DNA from: Eriocheir sinensis
Taxonomy: Eukaryota; Arthropoda; Malacostraca; Decapoda; Varunidae
DNA: 64,000 nt
Direction: 5' to 3'
Assembly (NCBI RefSeq): GCF_024679095.1
Contig: NC_066522.1
Coordinates: forward strand, 12,100,253 to 12,164,252
The notes under the pieces were generated by a model. That model made no database searches. It saw only the letters and a list, made by a program, of their open reading frames with translations, and had not been told where the DNA came from. The stretch's first letter is position 1; each line of letters starts with the position of its first letter. A program made the translations under genes and the position numbers. Shown here piece by piece: positions 46,805 to 58,134 of this stretch.

Positions 46805-49121
46805 GACCTATCGCTCCTGTACATCCTCTGGACCCACCGAAGAGGCGATGCTTCTGGCATTTTGCTTCAGCTCGGTGGGACGACCTGAGGATGTACTTTT
46901 CCGATTTCCCGTGGAATGATTACTGCTTCCAGGAGAGAGACCCCTCTGTGCGTGCTCAGCGCATCACAGAGGTGATTGTCTCTGGAATGGAGGCATACAT
47001 TCCACGTACTTTCTCTACTCCTCATGCTAAAAAGCCTTGGTTTAATCATGTTTGTTCTCGTGCTATTAAAGATAGAGAGGCAGCTCACAAAAGGTTCCAG
47101 AGCCTTCGAACTCCCGCTAACTTTGATCTTTACATTTCAGCCCGGAATCGTGCCAAATCTATTCTCCGACTTACCAAAACTTCTTTCATTAATAGAAAAT
47201 GTCATCACCTTGCTTCTTCTAATTCTTCCCGTGACTTCTGGCATCTAGCCAAAAATATCTCCTCCAATTTCACTTCTTCCTCTTTCCCTCCTCTCCTTAA
47301 CCCTGACGGCAGCACTGCCGTCTCATCTGTCTCTAAAGCTGAACTCTTCGCTCAAACTTTCTGTAAGAGCTCCACCCTGGACGATTCTGGGCATATTCCT
47401 CCTACTCATCCCCCCTCTGACTCCTTTATGCCTATTATTAAGATTCTTCCAAATGATGTTTTCTATGCCCTCTCTGGCCTCAACTCTCAGAAGGCTTATG
47501 GACCTGATGGAGTGCCTCCTATTGTCCTTAAAAACTGTGCTTCTGTGCTGACACCCTGCCTGGTCAAACTCTTTCGTCTCTGCCTATCAACATCTATCTT
47601 TCCTTCCTGCTGGAAGTATGCCTTTGTACAGCCTGTGCCTAAGAAGGGTGACCGTTCCAATCCCTCAAACTACCGCCCTATAGCTTTACTTTCCTGTCTA
47701 TCTAAAGCTTTTGAATCAATCCTTAACCGGAAGATTCAAAAGCACCTTTCCACTTCTAACCTTCTATCTGATCGCCAGTATGGATTTCGCAAGGGGGGTT
47801 CTACTGGTGATCTTCTTGCTCTCTTAACTGACTCTTGGTCATCCTCTCTTGGCCGTTTCGGTGAAACTTTCTTTGTTGCGCTAGACATATCGAAAGCCTT
47901 CGATAGAGTCTGGCACCAGTCTTTGCTTTCTAAACTGCCCTCTTTCGGATTCTATCCCTCTCTCTGTTCCTTTATCTCCAGTTTCCTTTCCGGCCGTTCT
48001 ATCTCTGCGGTGGTAGACGGTCACTGCTCTTCCCCTAAAGGCCTAAACCTATCAACAGTGGCATTCCACAGGGCTCTGTCCTATCACCCACTCTCTTCCT
48101 GTTATTCATCAATGATCTTCTTTCCATAACAAACTGTCCTGTCCACTCATACGCCGACGACTCCACTCTGCATTATTCAACTTCTTTCAATAGAAGACCA
48201 TCACAACAGGAAGTACACGACTCCAGACTGGAGGCTGCAGAACGCTTAACCTCAGACCTTGCTATCATTTCCGATTGGGGCAGAAGGAACCTTGTGTCCT
48301 TCAGTGCCTCAAAAACTCAATTTCTACACCTATCAACTCGACACAATCTTCCAAACAGCTATCTCTATTCTTCGACAACACTCAGCTGTCACCGTCTTCA
48401 ACACTAAACATCCTCGGTCTATCCTTAACTCAAAATCTCAACTGGAAACTTCATATCTCCCCTCTCGCTAAATCAGCTTCCCCGAGGTTGGGCGTTCTGT
48501 ATCGTCTCCGCCAGTTCTTCTCCCCCGCGCAGTTGCTATCCATATACAGGGGCCTTGTCCGCCCTCGTATGGAGTATGCATCTCACGTGTGGGGAGGCTC
48601 CATTCACACAGCTTTTCTGGACAGAGTGGAGTCTAAGGCTCTTCGTCTCATCCGCTCTCCTCCTCCTACTGATAGTCTTCTACCTCTTAAATTCCGCCGC
48701 GATGTTGCCTCTCTTTCTATCTTCTATCGATATTTCCACGCTGACTGCTCTTCTGAACTTGCTAACTGGATGCCTCCCCCCCTCCCGCGGCCCCGCTGCA
48801 CACGACTTTCTACTCATGCTCATCCCTATACTGTCCAAACCCCTTATGCAAGAGTTAACCAGCATCTTCACTCTTTCATCCCTCACGCTGGTAAACTCTG
48901 GAACAATCTTCCTTCATCTGTATTTCCTCCTGCCTACGACTTGAACTCTTTCAAAAGGAGGGTATCAGGACACCTCTCCTCCCGAAATTGACCTTTCTTT
49001 CGGCCACCTCTTCTGATTCTTTTTTGGGAGCAGCGAGTAGCGGGCTTTTTTTTTTTATTATTGTTCTCTTTTTTTTTGTGCCCTTGAGCTGTCTCCTTTG
49101 TTGTAAAAAAAAAAAAAAAAG
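46805..49121 (+). pseudogene. Jockey-like LINE, copy 2 (5'-truncated, two frameshifts)
   Basis: Reverse transcriptase of the AP-endonuclease LINE group: [68 protein letters not shown] (first catalytic Asp); [30 protein letters not shown] (catalytic pair); [14 protein letters not shown]-terminus GHLSSRN at 48991. An insertion repeating CCTAAAGG near 48040 shifts frame before the GIPQG box, and a second shift occurs near 48390. The 3' UTR ends in A16 at 49106-49121. It retains the 430 nt missing from copy 1. Confidence 0.92.
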
Positions 49122-49164
49122 ACTGTGATAGAGAGTTTGGAGCATCCTGTGAGTCATGTTTTTT

Positions 49165-50260
49165 GTCGTGTTGGTTTGCTTATCCTTCTCTCCATCCGTC
49201 TGTCTATCACTCTATCTTTCTATACTTTTCTTTCTTCATTCTTTCCTTGTTGTTTCGTTTTCTTCCTTCCTATCTCTGTTTATTTGTTTATCTGTTTATC
49301 TATACTAATCTATATATCTACCTATCTTATCTACCATATTTTTGTCTTGTATGGTTGTTTATCTATCTTCATATTTTTCTTAGGTTCTTTTTCTTTTATT
49401 TCTTCCAATCTGTATCTATATTTATCTACCTGTTTGTCTACATTTATCTGTCTATCTATTTATCTATGTATCTTACCTATCTCAAGTTATATTTTGCTTT
49501 CTTCATTCCTTTCTCTTTCCTATTCTTTCTTCCATTTTATCTTTCTCCATCGTTATTTGTCTGTTTATTTATATTATCAATCTCTTTCTCTCTATCTTGC
49601 CCATCTATCTATTTTTCTTCCTTCATTCCTTTCTCATTCGTTTTCTTTCTTTCTATTTCTATATCTTTATCTTTATTCATTAATTTATATATCAATCTAT
49701 CTTATCTACTATATTTTTGTCTTCTTGGGTTGTTTATCTGTCTACCTATTTGTTTGTATTTTTTGTTACTTTATTCCTTTCTCTTTTCGTTTCTTTCTTC
49801 CTATTTATTTATCTATATTTATGTTTATATTTATCGATACTTTTTTTTCTTCACTAATTTCTCTTTCGTTTTCTTTCTATTCCTTCTCTTTCTTCTTTTT
49901 CCTATTTATCTTCCTATTTATCATCTATCTATTTATTTTTATCTACATATTTCAGTCTATATATCTCCCTTTCCATTTATATTTCTCTCTTTCTATATAT
50001 TTATCTTTCTCTTCATTTATGTTTATATTTATCAATCTCTTTATCAACCTATTTTACCTATTACTCTATTTCTCTTCCTCCATTCCATTCCATTTCCTTA
50101 CTTCTCATTTACTTGTTTATCTTTACGTTTCTGTTCAGCTATATATTTATCAGTCTTTATATTATCTACCAGTCTTATTTATATATTTATGTATGTTTAC
50201 CTATTTATCAATCTCTACATCTATCTCTACCTATCTAAAGCTATCAGTGAGGTTTAACTA
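49165..50260 (+). repeat. 1.1-kb pyrimidine-rich TTTC/TATC tract
   Basis: Imperfect CTAT, TTTC and TTTAT words with few purines other than isolated A. Two + frames stay open for more than 360 codons only because stop codons need purines; both read Leu/Ser/Phe/Tyr/Ile without motifs. Confidence 0.85.
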
Positions 50261-50384
50261 TGTATCCAATTCCGTTCCTATAACTACAATTGCATCTTTA
50301 CCACAGCTACACTCATCAAGCTTTCTTAACTCCTAAACTTTCTTGATGATTAATTTTTTTAGAAACCCAAAACTACTTTCCTTC

Positions 50385-50475
50385 CGGTCTCGCCTAGCCT
50401 AGTCGAGACCGTAGCCTATTCGAGACCGTAGCCTAGTCGAGACCGTAGCCTAGTGGAGACCGTAGCCTAGTTCTT
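50385..50475 (+). repeat. 17-bp minisatellite GAGACCGTAGCCTAGTC
   Basis: Four to five copies; a preceding GGTCTCGCCTAGCCTAGTC is partly its inverse, so the array can form hairpins. Confidence 0.85.
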
Positions 50476-50659
50476 TTCCACGATCCAGTTTTCTTCGTCG
50501 AGTTCCATTCCTTTGTTTTAATCTTTCCTTTTGTCGTTAAACATTTCCTATCTAATTTTCCTATGATAGTAATTTCCTTAGAAGCAACAACAACAAAAAC
50601 TACTTTATTTCAGTTTTTAGTTTTAATTATCGACTTTTCTCTTTTGGTCCGTATTATTA

Positions 50660-50858
50660 TGGGACTTTCGCTTATCACATCAGGTATTTCTAAAGGTCAA
50701 AGAGGGGGTCAATCGGGTTCTAATAAGTGTTTCTTCAGGTTCATGGTACAGAAGAAGGGTCAAATTACCACCAGGGTCATAAAACTACCTCTGGAAATGC
50801 TCAGACCTCCTACGAAAGCCTTGTCAAATATGTATTCTTGGGCGACAAAATGACTTAA
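50660..50858 (+). repeat. Fold-back family single arm
   Basis: TATCACATCAGGTATTTCTA, CATGGTACAGAAGAAGGGTC, CATAAAACTACCTCTGGAAA and CTACGAAAGCCTTGTCAAAT, nearly the same as 32327-32530. Another stub lies at 51718-51785. Confidence 0.78.
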
Positions 50859-50994
50859 TGACCCTTTGTTTCAGCTTATCCGGTCTTCTGATACACATTT
50901 TCTACGCACTTTTCCTCTGACGTTTGATATCACGCGGATGTTATACACTTGTCATGTCTTCACTTAGCGTTCTTGTTGCGTGCTTCTTCATTGT

Positions 50995-51430
50995 AGGTTC
51001 AGTATCTTTTTTTTTTGCTTGTAGTTTATTCACTTCTTTACTTGTTTTATTCCTACTCTTTACTTCTTTACTCTTTCTTTCTTACTCTTTATTTGCTTCG
51101 TTACTCTTTTTCTTGCTCTGTTTTTTTTCCTTTTCCTTTTATCTTTATTCTTTCTTTCTTACTTTTTTACTCTTTTTCTTACTCTGGCTTTTTCACTTTT
51201 TTACTTACTTCTTTACTCTTTCTTACTTACTCCTACTTTCTTACTTTACTTTATTTGTTACTCTTTTTCTTACTCTGACTTTTTTTACTCCTTACTTTCT
51301 TACTTACTCTTATTTTTTCACTCACCTCGTTACTTTTTTTCTCACCCTGACTTTTTCTTTACGCTTTACTTCATTACTCTTTATTTCTTACTTTCTCTGA
51401 CTTTCTTACTTTTAACTTACTTCTTTACTT
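50995..51430 (+). repeat. TTTACTC/TTCTTACT-rich tract
   Basis: Degenerate tandem TTACTC-TTTTTCT words across about 430 bases; the 158-codon open frame is Phe/Leu/Ser only. Confidence 0.82.
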
Positions 51431-52520
51431 ACTTTATTCGCTTATTTCATTCACTTCTACTTTTATTAAGGACACTTTCTATACTGTACATTCATCTCTC
51501 TCCCACAAATCTCGTGTCATTTCCGTTAGGGTCATGTTATTTTTCTTAGTATTCTCATTCTAAAAAGTTTTCCATCCTTTATAATTTACATCGATCATTT
51601 TTATAACTAGAAAAATCTTCGTACTCTTTATATTCCTTAGTTTTAGTTTTTTATTTGCTTGTCTGGTTTCTTCATCTTTTAATTAATTTGATTCTTAATG
51701 TTCACCTTCATTACGTATTCATCCATAGAAATACCCACAACCTCTACGAAAGCCTTATCATATGAGGATGTGTAAGCCCCCAAGTGTTTGAGAATATGGG
51801 AACAGGATCTATTTCGTGTGCGTGTGTGCATGAGTGTTTGAACATACATTTGTCCTCCAGCTTGATGTTTACCGTGGCTTACTAACCCAAAGTCTGTTGA
51901 GGCTGTCCACGTCCACTCTGGGGTGACGAGGTGCTGTAGATGGTGAGTCTCTTGCTGACAGGACCTGCTTACCTGTTTTTCTTCCCTTTATATCTATACG
52001 TATTCAGTGATCGTGCATGCCCGTGATAGTACGATGATTGGAAAATTCGAAGTGGATATTGTGAAATCAGAGAGGAAACCTATTTCTAAATTTTACATCC
52101 TGTGACTGAGTTAGCTGCAGATGAGGCCAGAGAGAGATAATGTTTTGAAAGTTGGAAGGCAAGAAACTCTCTCCAATCCAGTGCACTACAATTTAGTAAA
52201 TACTCACAAGAGCTATACAAACAAAACTATGTATATTATGCTAACAGTTTACAAAACAGGTTGTACTTTTTTGTTTTCGCGAGAAAAATAGTTATTATTT
52301 GCAATCTATCTACGCCGTCTACGGTATGGAAAAAATCACTTTAAACGACCAGATACATTTATTGGGTCAAAACTTCTTTACAATTTATAAAGATTTCATA
52401 TTGTGGATACAGCATGGGTAAAGGTCTGCAGAATATCAGGTCCCTTCACGCGCTGGTTAGATGACGTCACGATTTTGTGGTCGAGGAGCGAATGGGCATA
52501 AATATATTTCCTTAATGTTT
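51431..52520. other. Intergenic, no feature
   Basis: AT-rich unique sequence; apart from a fold-back stub (51718-51785) I see no gene or repeat. Confidence 0.4.
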
Positions 52521-52527
52521 TTTTTTT

Positions 52528-52666
<139 letters not shown>

Positions 52667-53162
52667 ATGGCGAAGCATAGAACGTGAAAGTGACTGTCAT
52701 GTGCAAATTTACATACACTGCACTAATTGCCTCAGTGACTCCCTTTCTCTATCCCGCTGCTGATGGTCCGTGATAATGATGATCAGGAAAATTTTTATTT
52801 GCCCGAGTAGAGACCTGGTATTCTACAACCTTCGAACACATTCATCGTTGCAGGAACCCAAACGTGGTTTCCGTGGTGTGATTGTACATGAATATTGTAA
52901 ATGCGACACTAGTTATTAAATTACACACTTACATTTGCATTGGTAAATACAAATATACCTAGCACAAAACAATAGTGCATAAATGCTTACAATTAGCAGC
53001 TATTAAACGTTCAATGAATAATCTTTTCCCGGTTACTGCACCCATTACCGAAAACTTGCTAATCTGTCTTATTCCCGTCTCTCCTCCCGCCAGAGGCGAA
53101 CCTCTCTATTGCCCCTCATTTGACCCCAGGGTCAACCATGAGGCCCTCCTTATTTAAGTCCA

Positions 53163-53255
53163 TAAACTCCGTATCCGGATACGGAGTCTATGCTAAGTCT
53201 TTTAGGCACTGTAAACAACTCGAGCGCCCCGGCTCGCCCGGGGCGCGCCGCTCTT
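53163..53255. repeat. Perfect 22-bp palindrome and GC-rich hairpin
   Basis: ACTCCGTATCC followed by GGATACGGAGT is a perfect palindrome (about 53166-53187). Forty bases on, GCGCCCCGG-ctcg-CCCGGGGCGC forms a second strong stem. They lie about 70-150 bases before the first recognisable residues of the retroelement. Confidence 0.9.
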
Positions 53256-53321
53256 GCCCTTGCATTATACATCTATGTCCTCCTTACATTATCCTTACAT
53301 TACTTACATTCACATCACAGG

Positions 53322-55965
53322 CGGTGGGAAACCTCCAAGTGTGTGCGGGTCAGCAGGCTGGGCGTGAAGCTGCCATTCACGCCGTCAGGAAAATGTTCGA
53401 AGACCCAGAATGCGAGGCGGTGCTGATGGTGGACGCTGCTAATGCGTTCAACAACATCAATAGGAAAACAGCACTGCACAACATCAAACTCAAGTGCCCT
53501 ATCTTTGCCCAATATATTGAAAATACATACAAGGAACCTGCCAGACTGTTCATCAGCAGTCATAATGACCAACGACTTGGAGACCCGGTGGCCATACAAT
53601 CCTCAGAGGGCACCACCCAAGGGGACCCAGTGGCCATGGCAATGTTTGCCCTGGGAATGATGAAGCTGCAGGACATCATCCGCCATGAAAACACCAACGT
53701 CAAACAGGTGGCGTATGCGGGGTAGGAAAGTCTGCACACCTCAGGAAATGATGGGACCTCGTCAATGAACACGCCCCTAAAATAGGATACCGTCCCAACG
53801 CCATTAAATCTGTGGTGATTGTAAAACCAGAGGCATACGATCGGGCCCAAACCGCATTCCAGGGCAGTAACGTGAAGCTGTCAGTGACTGGCGAAAGACA
53901 CCTCGGGGCAGTCACTGGAACAGCTGAATACAGAATAAAATATGTGAAAACAGCTGTAAAGCGCTGGGAGTCCGAACTGCAGAGACTGAGCGAGATCGCC
54001 AAAACGGAACCCTGTTAAACGTTTTTGGTGGATATGTAGGTTGATCCGTGTAAGTGTTTGTTAATGGTATTCAGGCTCACTCTGTTACCTCACTGTCAGG
54101 GCCGGAGTCACCGTTGCCTGCTTCACCAAGTTCATCGAAGTTGGTGAGACAACAAAAGGCCTTACCATAAGTTGTGAGTAAAAGTGATGTAAATATAGCC
54201 GAGCGGATTGCCTTAATTCACTTCAGAGTTTTTTCTTTTTCTCTCTCACTGGAACATAGAACGTGTGTGGGTTTTTTGGTTAAACTTATATCTACATTAC
54301 ATTACATTACATTACATTACAGTGTGTGAGGAGTCACACTTGAAAAAGCCACTGCAGGCTTCTGCATGGTGCTCCCCGTCGGTTTTATCTGCATCGCTGC
54401 TCGCCGGAAGTTTCAAGGATCCGGTGTCCACAATGCAGATTCTAGTGTCGCCACTCTCTCACTCAAGGCCATAAACAGCTACCTTTCATAAAACATCCGG
54501 TGGCACGACACTGATCTGTTCCGACACTTAAATTCCTACATTAATATGTACAGGATAATATATACATTAGTGCCTTATAACCGCAGGCAGCCTACGCAGC
54601 ATTTACGTACGGTGTCAAGCAGAAATGGAACTTCCTCATGAGGACAGTTCCTGATGATGCTCCGCTACTAAAACCTCTGGAAGATGCTATCAGAAACACC
54701 TTCATACCGGCGATAGCAAATGGGAGATGCCCCAGCGACCTGGAGAGAAGGTTGCTGGAGTTGCCGCCAAGAATGGGTGGACTCGGCATCACTAACCCGC
54801 AAAATCTGGCAGAGTCTGAATTCGAAAACTCACTCCGAATCACAGCCTCCTTGACCGGATATATTATCAACCAAAATGAAAGGGGAGAAGACAACCCTCA
54901 AGAAATTAGGTCACTATATATAAGGAATGAAATCTCCGTAAACCGAGAAGAAAAACAGAGACACTCTGAGTGACCTAATGAGAGAACTCCCAGAAGACAC
55001 AAGGAGGAGGACAGATATTGCACAGGAAGTGGGCGCTTCAAACTGGCTAACCACACTACCTATCAGGGCAAAAGGCTTCAACCTAAACAAGAAAGAATTC
55101 ACTGATGCCCCTGCCCTGAGGTGTGGCTGGCCAGTGGATGGGCTCCCAAACATGTGTAACTGTGGCTCACCCTCCAACCAAAACCATGCCATGACATGTA
55201 AGACAGGAGGCTTCGTCTGCATGAGACATGATGAAGTGAGAGACGTGACAGCTCAAATGCTGAAAGAAGTCTGTCACGATGTGACTGTGGAACCCACGCT
55301 GCTCCCTCTGCAAGGCGAACGCCTCGCCAGACGTACCGCTAATGTTTCGAACGAAGCACGAGTGGATGTTAGCGCCAGAGGGTTTTGGACTCGTGGACAA
55401 AGGGCATACTTTGACATAAGAATTTTTGATCCCATGGCCCATTGCCACAGAGACCTGACCCTCGATGCAGCTCACAGAAGATACGAACGAGAGAAGAGCA
55501 GAGCATATGAATACGAAAGAATACAGAATGTGGACCAGGGCTCCTTCACCCCGTTAGTATTCACGACGTCGGGAAGGATGGGACCAAGGGCGCAGAGCTT
55601 CTACGCAAGACACGCCGAAACACTGGCGGATAAAAAAAGACAGCAGCCGAGAAGCAGTGTGGTCGCCTGGATGAGATGCAGGCTGTCCTTCTCCCTCCTG
55701 AGATCAGCCTTGGTCTGCCTGAGAGGAACCAGGTTCTCTGCACCCAAAACCACCCACATTGCCGACCTGGACTTTGAGGCGACGGTGATTGATAGTCGTA
55801 TCAACCACAAGCTCTGTTAGCTTAAGAATAATATGTTTAATAAGGTTTGTAATACTAAATAAAGATAATTGTCGGCCACAGTCATTGCTGGGCTGGGGCC
55901 ATTGAATTGCTTTGTGAAAGACTATGAGGAAAGATACCTCTCACAACGCAACTCTAATGGACATT
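53322..55965 (+). pseudogene. Retroelement with RT and restriction-like endonuclease (decayed)
   Basis: Pieces in order: RT fingers/palm 53322-53725 (NLQVCAGQQAGREAAIHAV, LMVDAANAFNNINR with the first catalytic Asp, SSEGTTQGDPVAMAMFALG); then VAYAG-stop, so the YADD box is lost; 53726-54011 continues with SAHLRK-stop-WD and ERHLGAVTGTAEYRIKYV; a 571-bp insertion; 54583-54973 (AAYAAFTYGVKQKW, LELPPRMGGLGITNP); after a frameshift, 54966-55820 with a zinc knuckle (CNCGSPSNQNHAMTC) and a PD-(D/E)xK-type nuclease signature (ARVDVSARGFW…YFDIRIFDP). RT upstream of a zinc knuckle plus such a nuclease is the R2/NeSL-type layout. A 3' UTR (55821-55965) is shared with the short relative downstream. Family name uncertain. 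Confidence 0.82.
54012..54582. mobile_element. 571-bp unknown insertion in the retroelement
   Basis: It interrupts the RT-to-thumb reading frame between GAACC and GCAGGCAGCC. AACC occurs on both sides (54008-54011 and 54579-54582), consistent with a 4-bp target duplication. It contains an (ATTAC)n run at about 54293-54319. No inverted ends, no coding frame. Confidence 0.5.
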
Positions 55966-56150
55966 ATTAAACAATTAACAATAATAAAGAAAGCGTATTA
56001 CAGTAATAATAAATAATAATAATTATTACATTTGTAAGACATTTAATAATAACAATAATTCTAAAATAACATAATAAACAGTAAAAATAGTCACAATAAG
56101 AATAAGTATAATAGAAATGTCTCAATGATACTATTGAAAAGAAGTAACAA
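55966..56150. other. AT-rich spacer between retroelement copies
   Basis: AATAAT-rich DNA without features. Confidence 0.6.
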
Positions 56151-56835
56151 TTTGGGAGACAAGAGTGTGGCCTCTGCTACTGTTGCTATGTTCATCACTG
56201 TGTATAGCCACTGAGGTACACTCTCATAATGGCACCAAAATGAAGCCCCCTCACTGCTGCGTCTGTTCGTCTAGTAATCAAGACTGTGTTCAATGCTCGT
56301 GCGTAAGACAAGGCCATCTGAATGTGAACTGTAAGATAGGTGGAAACTGTCATAACCCGAACCCTCAACGACAGGATGGGGAGAGTGGTGAGCAACCACA
56401 AGTGGGGCAAAGAGAGCAGGTTATGGAGGCGTCGGAGATGATCAGGTGGAGGTGGGTGCAGGGGACGAGAGGCAAGGGCAGGGTGACCACGATGAGGACG
56501 CCTTGCGCGAGCTCCGCTTCTGGCAGAGGTGGACACTCGAGGAGACAGAGGAGTGGGTACAAGACACTTACAGTCAGGTGGTAACGTTTTCTCCCGGTAA
56601 CATATTTGAGGCCCCGAGATGTAACGCCACCCAAATGCTGATAGAAGAGAAAATCCCCCTCATTAGAGCGTACAACAACTCCACGCTTAAGAACAATATG
56701 TGTAATGATGTTTGTAATACTAACTAAAGTTGGTTGTCGGCCACAGTCACTGGCGAGGCTGGGGCCAAGGAAATGTTTTGCGAAAGAATATGAGAAAACA
56801 TGCCTCTCACAACGTAACTCTAACGGATGGAGTGC
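56150..56835 (+). mobile_element. Internally deleted relative of the RT/endonuclease element
   Basis: The first part encodes a Cys-rich finger (PPHCCVCSSSNQDCVQCSCV, CKIGGNCHNP) and, after a frameshift near 56440, EEWVQDTYSQVV…NIFEAPRC…LIRAYNNS. These resemble the N-terminal domain of the same retroelement family as I know it. At about 56688 it jumps to the 3' tail: CTTAAGAACAATATGTGTAA, GTCGGCCACAGTCACTGG, CCTCTCACAACGTAACTCTA, matching 55818-55965. RT and endonuclease are absent. It is thus a 5'-end-to-3'-end deletion derivative. Confidence 0.72.
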
Positions 56836-57660
56836 AAGAGGATTATCATAACCTGTGATAGCTAGACCGCCTGAATTTAATGTGTTCGCTGATGTTTTTC
56901 GTCCAAGTTTAATGAGTATAAAGGAGAGAAAGAAGTAAAGTTGTGAATAACGTTATTAACTGGTTGAACCAAACCAAGAAATTACGAAGGCTGGAACTCT
57001 TTCCCGTCCACAAGTGAAGTAGATCCCAAATTATGAAAACTTTGATGTCACACAATCTTGACTGTCTTATGCCAAATACAGAAGTCCATAAGGTCAGTGG
57101 AGAAGTTACCCAGGGAAGGAGGGTTGTGTAAGCACTGATCTGTGATACTGAAGGGGTTGGAGAAGGAACTGGATGAAAGGATAAGTAGGAGGAACAGAAC
57201 CATGCAAAATTAGTTGAGTCGGGGGCTAGAGTCCAAGGCCGCTAAGCGCACACACACCCCGACGTTGGTCTCTAGCCGCCGCCACCAAAGCTCCCCACGA
57301 CGTCAACGGGCATGGTGTTGGGGAGGAAAAGAAAAACAAAACAAATAAAACATAGACCATTTTGAGATCAGGTCAATGCAAGGCCGTAAATATACGCGCA
57401 TCATGTATTGGGTGGGACCGTTGACAAAATAATATTTAAACATCATTCTGTTTCAGTAATAATTACCTCTGTGGCCCCATCTTAAAGCATGGTCAGCATA
57501 GTGCATTTTGATCTTTCTATCAGCGCCATTACCTGAATTTGTAACACATATTTTCAGTTAACAGTACAAGGTTACATAAGTTTAGGTACGTACACGCAGC
57601 TCACCACGTTAATTAAGTGTTTAGAGATTTTAGCCATCTAACTGTCTCCATGTCGCAATC
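56836..57660. other. Spacer, no gene
   Basis: Unique sequence with a GC-rich patch at 57225-57310. No exon or repeat recognised. Confidence 0.4.
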
Positions 57661-57664
57661 AGTT

Positions 57665-58130
57665 TATGAGCGGAATACGATGGTCCAGAGAGATTGAACT
57701 GGCGGAGGGAGGTGAACGGAGGCGATTGGTCCGATAAGTTGTCAATTATTCCCGTAAAGATACGGTGCGCTGACGGCGACCAGATTCTTACCTTTGCTTT
57801 CATTGGCAATGGTAGCACGGCCACGTTCTGCACCAGAGACCTGCTGGACAAGCTAACCCACAGGGGCGTTAGGCCAACACGAATACGCCTTTCTACCATG
57901 CACGCAGATGATATAATGCTCGACAGTGAGATCGTATCAGGGATAGAGATTAGTGATCTAAATGAGAACAGCTTTGTATCCCTGCCACCTATGTATACAG
58001 TAGATGATATTCTAGTGTCAAAAGAAAATATAGTAAATAATGAGGACCTGGAAGACTAGCCCCACCTACAGTCTCTTATCCCCCAGAGATAGAGGCCGAC
58101 ATTGGTTTGCTGCTGGGTATAAATCTGTCC
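57665..58130 (+). pseudogene. BEL/Pao retrotransposon protease fragment, copy 1
   Basis: Encodes LSIIPVKIRCADGDQILTFA, then FIGNGSTATFCTRDLLDKL, RLSTMHADDIMLDSEIVSGI and FVSLPPMYTVDDILVSKENI, the BEL/Pao-type aspartic protease (DUF1758-like). The usual D(N/T)GS reads GNGS, so the catalytic Asp is lost. It breaks off at about 58130 (IGLLLGIN). More diverged than the other two copies. Confidence 0.8.
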
Positions 58131-58134
58131 ATTG

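Noticed and set aside
49125..50336. Two overlapping + frames of 403 and 364 codons
   Set aside because: Absence of purines removes stop codons; composition is only Leu/Ser/Phe/Tyr/Ile, no motif, no start context.
50924..51400. 158-codon hydrophobic frame that looks like a membrane protein
   Set aside because: It translates a degenerate TTTACTC repeat tract.
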